Part shown: positions 16,856-25,547 of the stretch, in pieces
Layout of the letters: the number at the start of each line of letters is the position of its first letter
How positions within the stretch are numbered: the stretch's first letter is position 1
Assembly (NCBI GenBank): GCA_009785605.1
Contig: WQVY01000014.1
Span: 1 to 43,253, forward strand
Source: Defluviitaleaceae bacterium
GTDB taxonomy: Bacteria > Bacillota > Clostridia > Lachnospirales > WQUN01
Direction: 5' to 3'
DNA length: 43,253 nucleotides
Notes under the pieces: model-generated
What the model was told of the DNA's origin: nothing
The model's database searches: none
What the model saw: only the letters and a program-made list of their open reading frames with translations
Program-made: the position numbers and the translations under genes

Positions 16856-17784
16856 CAAAATCAAAGAGTAGTGGCGGTTTTAAATTCAGGAGGCCGGGGT
16901 TTCAAACATCGCGCAAGATAAATGCCTATGTGTTGCTTATCCCGTTCCTTGCAGGCTTCTTCTTGTTCTTTGCTGTGCCCATTTACAACTTGATTGTGTT
17001 TTCCTTGAGCCGGGTAGAGGTAGCAGAGGAAGGCGGGATGATGCTTACCTTTGTAGGGTTTGAAAACTTTGTAGACTTGTTTATGGTAGAAGTAAGCACA
17101 GCAAACCAGCAATTTTTACGGGTTTTTGCAGATGAAAACATGCGTATTTTCATGAATGCCCCCATTATGGTTATATTTAGCCTGTTTGCGGCTTTGCTTG
17201 TTAATGTCAAGTTCAGAGGCCGGGGCTTTGTGAGGGTTATCTTTTTCCTGCCTATAGTTACAGGGCTCCCTATTGTGCAAAGCCTGCTTACTGTTACTAC
17301 CGGTGCAGATATTATGGACGCGTCTATCGCGGACACGTTTATCACCACAACAATTATGTCTTTTCTAATAAGCTATACGTTCTTGCCTATAGCATTAATA
17401 AGCTTTATCGCGACAGTTGCGGGTGAGATATTCTTCTTAATATCCAATGTAGGTGTGCAGACGCTTATTTTCCTTGCGGGGTTGCAATCTATTAACCCGT
17501 CTTTATATGAAGTTGCTAAAATTGAAGGTGCAAACGAGTACGAGACTTTTTGGAAAATAACACTGCCTATGCTTACCAATGTAATTGTGTTTGTAATTGT
17601 ATATTCGTTTGTAGATTTGTTCTTGGATTCGCCGTTGGCCAACGAGGTTTATGCCTATGGATTCTTGCGCAACAATATTGGCATGGGTGCATCCTTGTCC
17701 TTGATTTATATGATTAATGTAGTATTGGGGCTGTTAGTACTGCTATATGCCTTTAGAAAGGTGGCTGGCAAACATGATTCGTAA
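16852..17784 (+). CDS. Sugar ABC transporter permease (MalF/UgpA type), second pair
   Basis: The 310-residue protein has six or so membrane spans and the EAA loop EVAKIEGANEYETFWKITLP (about residues 222-241). It is translated with the DUF5696 gene through an ATGA overlap and a GGAGG site. Together with the next gene it forms the second permease pair of the operon. No third solute-binding protein accompanies this pair, so it either shares one of the two upstream binding proteins or uses the NHL/DUF5696 proteins for substrate capture. Confidence 0.9.
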   Translation: MTKSKSSGGFKFRRPGFQTSRKINAYVLLIPFLAGFFLFFAVPIYNLIVFSLSRVEVAEEGGMMLTFVGFENFVDLFMVEVSTANQQFLRVFADENMRIFMNAPIMVIFSLFAALLVNVKFRGRGFVRVIFFLPIVTGLPIVQSLLTVTTGADIMDASIADTFITTTIMSFLISYTFLPIALISFIATVAGEIFFLISNVGVQTLIFLAGLQSINPSLYEVAKIEGANEYETFWKITLPMLTNVIVFVIVYSFVDLFLDSPLANEVYAYGFLRNNIGMGASLSLIYMINVVLGLLVLLYAFRKVAGKHDS

Positions 17785-18832
17785 GGCTAAGACTAAGACT
17801 AGTAGCGGGACTTCCGCAAAAGTTACAGTAGCCCGTATGAGGCGTGAAAGGCTTATCCATGGCACTATGGATGGCTACTATCTTAAAAACCAGGCAAAAA
17901 GTATAGTGGGTAATATTTTGTTTTATTCCTTGGTTGTTGGCCTTAGCTTTGCAATCTTGTACCCGCTAATCAGGGTGCTGCCGGTGGTTTTTAGTGAGTT
18001 TAGATATCTTAATGACCCGGATGTAATATGGGTGCCTATACAGTTCTCTATGCTTAGTTTTAGGGCGGCTATACGTGTCGGGTTTGGCAATTTTACTAAC
18101 ATGGGGCTGACGCTGGTGTACGCGGCGGTTATTGCCATTGTACAAATTGTTATTAGCGCTATGGCGGGTTATTCACTTGGCCGGGTAAAGTTTCCTGGGC
18201 AGACGATGGTTATGATTTTTGTGTTTATGGTCATTATTGTGCCGCCGCCGGCGTTACTTATCCCGCAATTTTTGCGGTTTGCCCAGTTTGAGGTTTTGGG
18301 GATTGTTGGGTTGTTTAATAATGGGCAGCCTCTTAATTTGCTTAACAACCAGGCTACTTTGTTTATATTGTCATTTACGGGCTTTGGCGTAAAACAAGCT
18401 ATATTTATATTTATTTTTAGACAGTTTTTTAAAGGCTTGCCACTTGAACTTGAAGAAGCAGCGCTTATAGACGGTTGCGGTTTTTATAAGACATTTGTAC
18501 GGATAGCGTTCCCTATGGCTGTACCGGCTATTGTTACTGTGTTTGCCTTGGCCTTTGTATGGAACTACGGTGATACGTATCTTACGGGGTACTTCCACCC
18601 AGACGGGCCGTATCTGGCTAACTCTTTGGATCTTTTGTTCCAGTATCAGAACATGGAGCACCTAAACAACTTTATTGTACGCATTTACAACTTACCCTTT
18701 AGTACCAGTTTTATGTTTGATGCTATAAAGCACGCTGCCGCTTTGGTGTATTTGGCACCGTTATTATTAATGTATTTTATTTCGCAGCGGCGTATTGTAG
18801 AAAATTTTGAGCGAGCTGGGATTGTTGGGTAA
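17774..18832 (+). CDS. Sugar ABC transporter permease (MalG/UgpE type), second pair
   Basis: The 352-residue protein has a long basic N-terminal tail (about 60 residues) and then the usual membrane spans. The EAA loop reads ELEEAALIDGCGFYKTFVRIA. ATG 17774 is preferred to 17747 because AGAAAGGTGG lies about ten bases upstream; this start overlaps the stop of the partner permease by eleven bases. Its stop overlaps a possible start of the GH30 gene (TAATG). Confidence 0.9.
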   Translation: MIRKAKTKTSSGTSAKVTVARMRRERLIHGTMDGYYLKNQAKSIVGNILFYSLVVGLSFAILYPLIRVLPVVFSEFRYLNDPDVIWVPIQFSMLSFRAAIRVGFGNFTNMGLTLVYAAVIAIVQIVISAMAGYSLGRVKFPGQTMVMIFVFMVIIVPPPALLIPQFLRFAQFEVLGIVGLFNNGQPLNLLNNQATLFILSFTGFGVKQAIFIFIFRQFFKGLPLELEEAALIDGCGFYKTFVRIAFPMAVPAIVTVFALAFVWNYGDTYLTGYFHPDGPYLANSLDLLFQYQNMEHLNNFIVRIYNLPFSTSFMFDAIKHAAALVYLAPLLLMYFISQRRIVENFERAGIVG

Positions 18833-18849
18833 TGGATATAGGACATATT

Positions 18850-20535
18850 ATGCCACTATATGTGCGTAGAACAATCTGCATTTACATGATGTTTTTACTG
18901 CTAATGACTTTAGCATCTTGCGGGGCTGGCAACGACACAAATGAAACTGGTTATTCCCCAGATGGCGAAGCTTCATACGATTTAGACAATAGTACAGCTT
19001 ACACAGAGTCAGATAATAATTATAACGGCGAACATGAATACAGTGATGATGCAATTGCACATGTACCAGGGGTACCATTGCTGCCGGCTGTACCTACACC
19101 CACCGGTTTGGCTGCACCTTTTGCCGAGGCGGCTGCTATCCTTCCGCCGCCAGTGGCACTTCCTGTGCGTGTACGCGGCACCCAAATACCTGACAGCCAG
19201 CTTATCACCATAGATACTACTTCGCGTTTCCAAGTCATAGAGGGCTTTGGCGCATCTGGGGCATGGTGGGCACAAAGCATAGGCGGTTGGGATAATATCC
19301 AGGATATTATGGACTTACTGTACTGCCGGGAGCTTGGTATCGGGCTTAATATATTCCGGTACAATATTGCGGCTGGTTTCCCTTCCAATGCCCGCGACCC
19401 ATGGCGCAGCCAGGCTACAGTTGAAGTATCACCTGGTGTGTATGACCTTACCCTGGATGAGAATGCACTTCATGTGTTCCGTCTTGCCGTGGAACGTGGT
19501 GCCAACCGCAACGTGGCATTTGCAAAAAGCCCACCTTCTAGGATGACCGTCTCAGGCTTAACATCCGGCCATTGGCTGCCCTTTACCCCCAATTTACAAG
19601 AGGGTTACGAGGCTGCTTTTGCGCGGTATCTGGTGGATATCACGCTTTTATTGTTAGACGAAGGGCTCCCTGTCCGTTATATAAGCCCCATTAACGAGCC
19701 CCAGTGGGCATGGGGTGGAGTATACGCGTCACAAGAAGGGGCCTTTTTTTATCCAGAGCAAGTTGTTACCATGACCCGCGCCTTGGTGCATGAAATCGAA
19801 AACCGGGGCTTGCGGTATAATTTGCGTGCCTCTGTTGCAGAGTCTGGCACATGGAACGACTGGGATTACACCCTTAATATGTATAGGGAGCTTATGGCCG
19901 ACCCGGTTATTGCCAACCATTTGACCCATTTTGCTGTGCATTCATACTGGTCTAGCGAGATGGACAAACGGCGTGCGGCGTTGTTTTTCCAAGGTATCCC
20001 GGACATGTTGCCCCTTAAACAAACAGAATGGTGCGAGATGGAATGGGGTATGGACTTGGGCATGGACGCAGCGCTGGTACTTGCCAGGGACATGCACGAC
20101 AACCTTACGATTTTAGACGTAGTATCATGGAGCCATTGGCTGGCCGTATCCAGATATGACTACCGGGATGGCCTAATATACGTAGACATAGGCACCCAGG
20201 AGTTTACATGCAGTAAGCGAATGTGGGCTATGGGGAATTTTTCGCGGTTTGTACGTGACGGGTTTGTGCGAGTTGACACCGGCCTGGGCAGGAGCCTTAG
20301 AAATTTACTTGTCTCTGCATATCAAAGCCCTGATGCCAGTGAGCTTGTACTTGTTGTTATAAACCCGGAGGATGAGCCGCGTACAATAGGTGTTGATGTA
20401 TTTGGGTATGGCTACACCTATGTGCATATCACAGACGAGACTCGTGATATCAGGGCTGTATACGAAAGGCTTGATGATGTTTGGGAATATGTAATACCGC
20501 CTAGGTCTGTTGTGACTTTTGTAAATAGGCGGTAG
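18850..20535 (+). CDS. GH30-family glycosidase lipoprotein
   Basis: The product (561 residues from ATG 18850; ATG 18832 is an in-frame alternative) has a lipoprotein signal peptide with lipobox LASC (Cys24) and a long acidic, Asn- and Pro-rich linker. A GH30 (beta/alpha) barrel follows, then a C-terminal beta-sandwich ending the chain. The acid/base is probably Glu283 in SPINEPQW and the nucleophile Glu393 in LKQTEW. TAGGA six bases before 18850 supports that start. The NEPQW-QEG pattern recalls endo-beta-1,6-galactanases more than glucosylceramidases or xylanases, but the subfamily cannot be fixed by eye. It should cut polysaccharide outside the cell, feeding the transporters encoded upstream. 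Confidence 0.85.
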   Translation: MPLYVRRTICIYMMFLLLMTLASCGAGNDTNETGYSPDGEASYDLDNSTAYTESDNNYNGEHEYSDDAIAHVPGVPLLPAVPTPTGLAAPFAEAAAILPPPVALPVRVRGTQIPDSQLITIDTTSRFQVIEGFGASGAWWAQSIGGWDNIQDIMDLLYCRELGIGLNIFRYNIAAGFPSNARDPWRSQATVEVSPGVYDLTLDENALHVFRLAVERGANRNVAFAKSPPSRMTVSGLTSGHWLPFTPNLQEGYEAAFARYLVDITLLLLDEGLPVRYISPINEPQWAWGGVYASQEGAFFYPEQVVTMTRALVHEIENRGLRYNLRASVAESGTWNDWDYTLNMYRELMADPVIANHLTHFAVHSYWSSEMDKRRAALFFQGIPDMLPLKQTEWCEMEWGMDLGMDAALVLARDMHDNLTILDVVSWSHWLAVSRYDYRDGLIYVDIGTQEFTCSKRMWAMGNFSRFVRDGFVRVDTGLGRSLRNLLVSAYQSPDASELVLVVINPEDEPRTIGVDVFGYGYTYVHITDETRDIRAVYERLDDVWEYVIPPRSVVTFVNRR

Positions 20536-20599
20536 ATATAGCGTATTTCCTTTCGAGGCAACGGGCGACAGGCTGGACTGTTTCCGATAAACATGAGAT

Positions 20600-21082
20600 C
20601 TACACTGCAAGTGCAAGCTCTGTCTCAAGCCACTTTTCAAGAAAATCCCTGTTTGCCACATCGTCCAATGTAAAATTAAAACCAACGAAACGGCAACTCT
20701 CAAATTCTTCGTTGTCATGTGTAAAGTGATAAGGCCCCCCGTGCTTGCATTCTACAAAGTTAGGATTCTTTTTTGCACAGCCTCCGCAGCCCCTTGCGTC
20801 CCTCATAATGCTTATCATACCTTCGGGCAGATTGGCTGCTATGCGGTTAGAGTTTGTGGTGTTATTCGTATTGGGTCTTATTGTGCACGCAGTTTCGTTC
20901 ATTGTAATCCGGCATACAATCTTTTTACTGTTTGCAGAGGTGTATGTGAAGTTCCCCTTATTGTCAACGGCGGCTTTACACCCACCAGCTATTAAATAAC
21001 TGTCAATTTGGGTAATCCACTCTTTTATTTCGGCTGGTTGTAGGCTAATTAGTTCATTAAACCTGTCATCTTTTTTACTCAT
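20600..21082 (-). CDS. Small Cys-rich protein, family unknown, related to the divergent neighbour
   Basis: The 160-residue protein starts at the second of two adjacent ATGs (21085 and 21082); AGGAGG lies six bases before 21082. The C-terminal half holds CGGC, then a Cys followed by KHGG, then a Cys-Arg pair (CRFVGFNF), a spacing that suggests metal binding. The neighbour at 21269 shares the same order of motifs (TY-x-C-aromatic or basic-I, C-x2-C, C-K/S-x-G, C-R-x4-F), so the two are probably distant paralogues. I do not know a function. The open frame continues upstream to 21340, but that extension lacks a ribosome binding site. Confidence 0.65.
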   Translation of the reverse strand: MSKKDDRFNELISLQPAEIKEWITQIDSYLIAGGCKAAVDNKGNFTYTSANSKKIVCRITMNETACTIRPNTNNTTNSNRIAANLPEGMISIMRDARGCGGCAKKNPNFVECKHGGPYHFTHDNEEFESCRFVGFNFTLDDVANRDFLEKWLETELALAV

Positions 21083-21268
21083 CATATTCCTCCTGTTTGA
21101 GTTAATTTTCTTATAGTGGACTAATCCAATATGGTATAAGTCAGACACTGCGGGGTGCCTATTATGTGGCATGAGTATATCATAGGTGTTTTTATATTTC
21201 GTGATGTGGTCTGCCCTCTTTTTCTCGCTACACATAAAATTAGGGGTATTAAGAAAGGAATTTAGCAA

Positions 21269-21793
21269 ATGGCCGAAGACAATGTAACTTTCGCGCAAAA
21301 ACAAATGAAGACCAAACCAAAACCGGAAGAAATTATACATGAACTTCTTGATGGCGAAGTGAAAGAGACTGCATTGGAGTTTGTCGCCTATTTAAGAGCG
21401 AATAAACTCACGCCACGATACAGTTCAGTAAATTCTTGGAATATAACTTACAAGGGCAAAATGTTATGCTACATAAAAATAATAATTAAAACGGGAAAAA
21501 ACACATGGAACATTGCGTTTCGTTTAGAAAAATTCGGCCATGAATTTAGTGATGGGTTCAAAAAAGCCATACAAGAGAATCTAAAACCATGTACAGCTTG
21601 CTTAAAAGCATGTTCGAAAGGAATAAACCTGATTATTTTTGATAAAGAGATAAAAAATATATGCCGTGGATGGCCGATTCAATTTGAAAATCCAAATGTT
21701 AATACATTGGGGTATGCAAATGAATTAATGGAATACAGGAAAAATCTTATTAACACAAACAATCTTCCTCCCAAATTCTTTTGGAATTTATAA
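21269..21793 (+). CDS. Small Cys-rich protein, family unknown, divergent paralogue
   Basis: The 174-residue protein starts at ATG 21269 after AAAGGAA. Its middle reads WNITYKGKMLCYI, and the second half has CTACLKAC, a glycine, IIFDKEI and then CRGWPIQFENPN. Proteins with this layout, a short helical N-terminus followed by a YKGK-containing sheet and a Cys cluster, occur as uncharacterised genes in Clostridia. It is transcribed divergently from its probable paralogue and is followed by a good terminator. Function unknown; a zinc-binding regulatory role is only a guess. Confidence 0.65.
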   Translation: MAEDNVTFAQKQMKTKPKPEEIIHELLDGEVKETALEFVAYLRANKLTPRYSSVNSWNITYKGKMLCYIKIIIKTGKNTWNIAFRLEKFGHEFSDGFKKAIQENLKPCTACLKACSKGINLIIFDKEIKNICRGWPIQFENPNVNTLGYANELMEYRKNLINTNNLPPKFFWNL

Positions 21794-21852
21794 CCACACA
21801 AACTACACAGTTTCAATCATTTTACTCCACAATGTTGCCAATTAATAAAAAC

Positions 21853-21891
21853 GGGGCTCTTGCGAAGAAAAGCAAGTCAGCCCCTTTTTTT
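21853..21891 (+). terminator. Rho-independent terminator after the small Cys-rich gene
   Basis: GGGGCT and CTTGC pair with GCAAG and AGCCCC (two-base bulge) around a short A-rich loop, followed by seven T. It ends the plus-strand transcript of the gene stopping at 21793. Confidence 0.85.
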
Positions 21892-21975
21892 GCGATACCT
21901 TTGATACAGTACACGTTAGTGCATCGAAGGTGTCGCAATAATGCCCGTTATTATAGTATTATAAGGTCGGACCTC

Positions 21976-22794
21976 TTATAGCCCAAGTACCGCAAGCCTT
22001 TCCTTCAAAAATTCCACCGCGAGCTTGATATCAGCTTCTGGGTTGTCGCCTACTTCGCGTTCTATGGTCAAAAAGCCATCAAACCCTATGCTGTTAAGGG
22101 CTTTTAGATACTCATCCCAGTTAACCCCTCCTTGGCCAAGGGGTACTTCCTGCCATTGCAATGGCTTGGCAGATAGCTGTATTCCATCTTTGGCATGGGT
22201 ATGCACAATATAATCACTAAGGGTATGGACCCCTGCCACTGGGTCATCTGCTACCACCATAACCAGGTTGGCTGGGTCGTAGTTTACCCGTACACCTTTA
22301 GCACCCAGGCTGTCAAGGAACTCGCCAAGGAGCGCCGCACTTTCTGGGCCTGTTTCTACAGCGAAATATGAACCTATAGAATCCGCATACAATGCCAGCT
22401 CGCGGCAAGCAGTACGCATTATTTCCTTTTTCTTGCATTCTTCTGCCGGGACTGTACCTATGTGGGTGGTAACTACGTCACACTCGAGACGCTTTGCCAA
22501 ATCCATGATTTCTTTAGAGCGTTGGACGCGCCATTTATTAGCCTCTGCAATTTCGAAACCAGAGCCCACTGCTTCTGGGGTTGCGCCCAAATCACCACAT
22601 ATAGCAGAAAACACCATGCCATGGCTCTTTACCAGATCAAGCCACTCGCGAATTTTTGCGTCGGTCATGTTCTCTGGGGCAAGCTCCCCGTCAACTGCGT
22701 AGGCTTGGATGCCTTCTACGCCCAATGCCGCTGCACGAGCTACTGCTTCTTTCAAGTCGAGTCTAAAACCTTCTATCAATACACCTATTTTCAT
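21976..22794 (-). CDS. Sugar phosphate isomerase/epimerase-like TIM-barrel protein
   Basis: The 272-residue protein fits the xylose isomerase-like TIM barrel (PF01261, AP endonuclease 2 family). Features are GVLIEGF at the N-terminus, [39 protein letters not shown] and FLTIEREVG; the Glu, Asp, His and Glu of these motifs are the usual metal ligands. It should convert a sugar or sugar phosphate in the cytoplasm, but the substrate is unknown. GGAGAT precedes ATG 22794. It lies downstream of the response regulator on the same strand, with 43 bases between. Confidence 0.88.
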   Translation of the reverse strand: MKIGVLIEGFRLDLKEAVARAAALGVEGIQAYAVDGELAPENMTDAKIREWLDLVKSHGMVFSAICGDLGATPEAVGSGFEIAEANKWRVQRSKEIMDLAKRLECDVVTTHIGTVPAEECKKKEIMRTACRELALYADSIGSYFAVETGPESAALLGEFLDSLGAKGVRVNYDPANLVMVVADDPVAGVHTLSDYIVHTHAKDGIQLSAKPLQWQEVPLGQGGVNWDEYLKALNSIGFDGFLTIEREVGDNPEADIKLAVEFLKERLAVLGL

Positions 22795-22837
22795 GGATTT
22801 TATCTCCTTTTATCATTGGCGCTGCCATGAACTCACA

Positions 22838-23440
22838 TCATGCGTTGTAATATGCCATGCCTAACTGGGTACGGTTGGTTACGTTTAATTTTTCCATAAT
22901 AACAACAATGTTGTTGCGCACTGTACCTTCGCTTAAAAATAGATTTGCCGCGATTTCCTTGTTAGGTAGCCCCTGCGCTATTAGGCGGGCTATGTCGCGC
23001 TCACGGGGAGTAAGGGATTCTAGTGCTGGGTTTTCTTGAGGGGCTAGTTTCTTTAGCACATGTGTATCTACTACTCCGGTGCCATCCAATAAAAGGCGCA
23101 ATTTGCCTGCTATGCCAGAGATTTTATCGGTCTTGACGAGATAACCGTCTGCGCCGGCGGCTAGGGCCTGCTGTATATTGGGGCGGTCGTCGAACGTTGT
23201 TAGCATCATAATTTTGATGGCCGGGTAGCGAGTTTTGAGTAGACGGGTTGCGGCTATACCATCCATTCCAGGCATGTTTATGTCCATCAATATGATGTCA
23301 GGCAGTGTATTTTCGCATATTTCAACGGCTTGGGCACCGTCTGCGGCTAGGCCTGTAATGGTTATGTCTTGCTCGCGGGACAGGCTTATCTCAAGGCTTT
23401 TTCTTATTAACCGGTCATCATCTACTATTAGCAGGTTCAT
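22838..23440 (-). CDS. NarL/LuxR-type response regulator
   Basis: The 200-residue protein has a receiver domain (about 1-118) with the acidic pocket at 7-9 (VDDD), phosphoacceptor Asp53 in LMDINMPGMDG and Lys105 in VKTDK. A LuxR-type DNA-binding domain follows (about 138-195; LTPRERDIARLIAQGLPNKEIA). ATG 23440 overlaps the stop of the S9 peptidase (ATGA), so it is translated together with that gene. Its partner is most likely the sensor kinase at 27229-28323, which is unusual in being separated from it by two peptidase genes. Targets probably include the ABC transporter and peptidases of this cluster. Confidence 0.93.
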   Translation of the reverse strand: MNLLIVDDDRLIRKSLEISLSREQDITITGLAADGAQAVEICENTLPDIILMDINMPGMDGIAATRLLKTRYPAIKIMMLTTFDDRPNIQQALAAGADGYLVKTDKISGIAGKLRLLLDGTGVVDTHVLKKLAPQENPALESLTPRERDIARLIAQGLPNKEIAANLFLSEGTVRNNIVVIMEKLNVTNRTQLGMAYYNA

Positions 23441-25425
23441 GGCTTGAGATACCGGTCCATCCACTGGATTATCTCTGTAAGTCTTTTAATCCTAAGTTCT
23501 GGCTTACCTGACCGCGAAAGCTCGTGATTTTCGCCGTGGAACACTACAAGCCTTGTATCCACGCCCAGCAGCTTAAGCGCAGTATAAAACTGATAAGCCT
23601 CTGGCACCCAGCATCGGTAATCCGCGTCCGAATGTAATAATAGTGTAGGTGTTTTCACGTTTTTGGCGTATTTTAATGGCGAATGCCACCATAATTTTTC
23701 TGCTTCTTCCCATACATCGTCTACACCCATCTGGTCCTTGCCAAAGTAATAACCAATATCGCTGATGAAAGTAAAAGGCATCCAGTTGGAAATAGAACGC
23801 ATAGACACGGCAGCATTAAAACGGTGGGTATGCCCTACTATCCAGTTGGTCATAAACCCGCCATAAGAGCCGCCTAGTACACCCATGTTATCATCGTCTA
23901 TGCCAGGATATCGTGCTTGGCATGCGTCTACAAACTGCATAAGGTCGTCATAATCTATCGTGCCGTACTTGCCCCTGATATCCGCAAACTGGTTGCCTTT
24001 GCCGTCACTGCCTCTTGGGTTCGAATACATGACGAAGTAACCATTACTTGCAAAAACTTGCATCTCATGGAAATAGCTTTCTGTGTAGGCTGTTTTTGGC
24101 CCACCGTGGATTTGTAACACTGCTGGATATTTTTTACCTGGCTCGTAATTTACGGGTTTTATCACCCAACCGTCTATTTCTACGCCGTCTGTGTTTTCAA
24201 ATGTAAAGTATTCGGGGGTGGAGTACATGTGGGTCTTGTGGAACTCGTCGTTAAAAGCGCTTATTTTTGTTAGATTGCCGCCTATGGACTCGTATACCTC
24301 CATCAGTTTGCCAGGCTGCATGAAGCCCATAACCGTGCGTGCGCCTTGTATATCAAAAAAATCTATGTTGCCGCCGCTGTTTGTGGTGTTTTGTATTGCA
24401 CCAGTATTAAGGTCAAGGGCTAGTATGTCTGTTTTATATCCGCTGATGGATGTGAAGTAGTAATAATCGCCTTCTACTTTGCTGGTAATACCACCACCAA
24501 ACTTAGAATCCGAGTTCCCGGGTTGGCCTATTGTGCTGTCGTGTTCGGCTAGTTTTACGGCTTCTTTAGTTGCCGGGTCCACTATATAAAAGTGGCCATG
24601 AGTATGAAGGGGCTGCCCAGGCTCTGAAAAAGATACAAGCAGCTTGCTGTTCCAGTAGTCAAAGGCTCTTACCCTTTTAGGCTCTTGCAAAGCTTTTTTC
24701 TCTTCCAAAGTTTCTAGGTCTAGGATGTAAATGTTAGTTTCCATGCTGTGGATTTCTGCAGGGGCGGGGTCGCCCGTGTATGCAAGGTATTTCTTGCAGG
24801 GTGATAGTTTATAGTCAGAAACATTGGCTAGTTCGTGGGTGATGGGCTTTAGGCCGGTACTGGTAAGAATATTAAGTCTTGTGCGCTTTTTGTTTGTAAA
24901 GCCCTTGCCGTTAAACCAGTATGGCAGCTCGTCTATTACTTGATAGCTCTTGGCCTTTTCTTGTTCTTTCAAAATTTCCTGGATTTCTGCTTCGGTTTTG
25001 CCTTGTAAACTAGGTCTTGCGTTGTTGTAAATGGTTGTTGCGATGTATTTATCAGCTGTTAGTTGTTCTAGTTTTGTGACGGTCGCGTCTACTTTGAAGG
25101 CTAGTTCTGCTTCGCCGCCGTGGATATTTATTGTGTAGAAGCAGGTTAGCTCGTGGCCTTTTTCGATTTTTTCTTTGTCTTTTTTATCGCGCACTTCTGA
25201 AAAAAGGATTGTATCGTTGTCCTTCCATATAAACTGGGCAATCTTGCCTTTTGAGTTGGTTAGGGGTTTAAAGCCTTGGCCCTTGTCTATGAATATTGCT
25301 ATGTCGTAATCGTTGTCATCGTTGGCTTTGCGGCCCAGGAGGGCTGTGTTTTTGCCGTTTGGGGAGAGCTTTAGGCTGTCTATGAAGCGATAGTGTTTAA
25401 AATCAGATATTTGTATGTTTTTCAT
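23437..25425 (-). CDS. S9 family peptidase (prolyl oligopeptidase/acylaminoacyl peptidase type)
   Basis: The 662-residue protein has an N-terminal beta-propeller (about 1-390) and a C-terminal alpha/beta hydrolase domain. The catalytic triad is probably Ser520 (GGSYGG), Asp602 (SDADYR) and His634 (GENHEL). The oxyanion-side motif LQIHGGPKTAY is also present. No signal peptide is visible, so it should cleave short peptides in the cytoplasm. AAAGGAGATG precedes ATG 25425. It is flanked by an M14 carboxypeptidase and the response regulator, with which it overlaps, so peptide degradation and peptide signalling appear linked here. Confidence 0.93.
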   Translation of the reverse strand: MKNIQISDFKHYRFIDSLKLSPNGKNTALLGRKANDDNDYDIAIFIDKGQGFKPLTNSKGKIAQFIWKDNDTILFSEVRDKKDKEKIEKGHELTCFYTINIHGGEAELAFKVDATVTKLEQLTADKYIATTIYNNARPSLQGKTEAEIQEILKEQEKAKSYQVIDELPYWFNGKGFTNKKRTRLNILTSTGLKPITHELANVSDYKLSPCKKYLAYTGDPAPAEIHSMETNIYILDLETLEEKKALQEPKRVRAFDYWNSKLLVSFSEPGQPLHTHGHFYIVDPATKEAVKLAEHDSTIGQPGNSDSKFGGGITSKVEGDYYYFTSISGYKTDILALDLNTGAIQNTTNSGGNIDFFDIQGARTVMGFMQPGKLMEVYESIGGNLTKISAFNDEFHKTHMYSTPEYFTFENTDGVEIDGWVIKPVNYEPGKKYPAVLQIHGGPKTAYTESYFHEMQVFASNGYFVMYSNPRGSDGKGNQFADIRGKYGTIDYDDLMQFVDACQARYPGIDDDNMGVLGGSYGGFMTNWIVGHTHRFNAAVSMRSISNWMPFTFISDIGYYFGKDQMGVDDVWEEAEKLWWHSPLKYAKNVKTPTLLLHSDADYRCWVPEAYQFYTALKLLGVDTRLVVFHGENHELSRSGKPELRIKRLTEIIQWMDRYLKP

Positions 25426-25464
25426 GTGTCATCTCCTTTATAGCAATTCACTTATAAACGGTCC

Positions 25465-25511
25465 CGTCCGGGCCGAAAACGCTTATACATCTGCTATTTT
25501 CGGCTCGGGCG
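25465..25511. other. Intergenic inverted repeat between M14 and S9 peptidase genes
   Basis: Arms at 25465-25479 and 25497-25511 are 15 bases long and complementary except for two positions that become G-U pairs in plus-strand RNA and mismatches in minus-strand RNA. On the minus strand it could act as a weak terminator or processing stem between the two peptidase genes. Confidence 0.45.
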
Positions 25512-25547
25512 AGACTGCTCATATTTTGTAGCTATGAACATAGCTTC

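Noticed and set aside
21086-21340. N-terminal extension of the minus-strand Cys-rich gene up to 21340
   Set aside because: No ribosome binding site, and it overlaps the start of the divergent gene; AGGAGG sits before ATG 21082.
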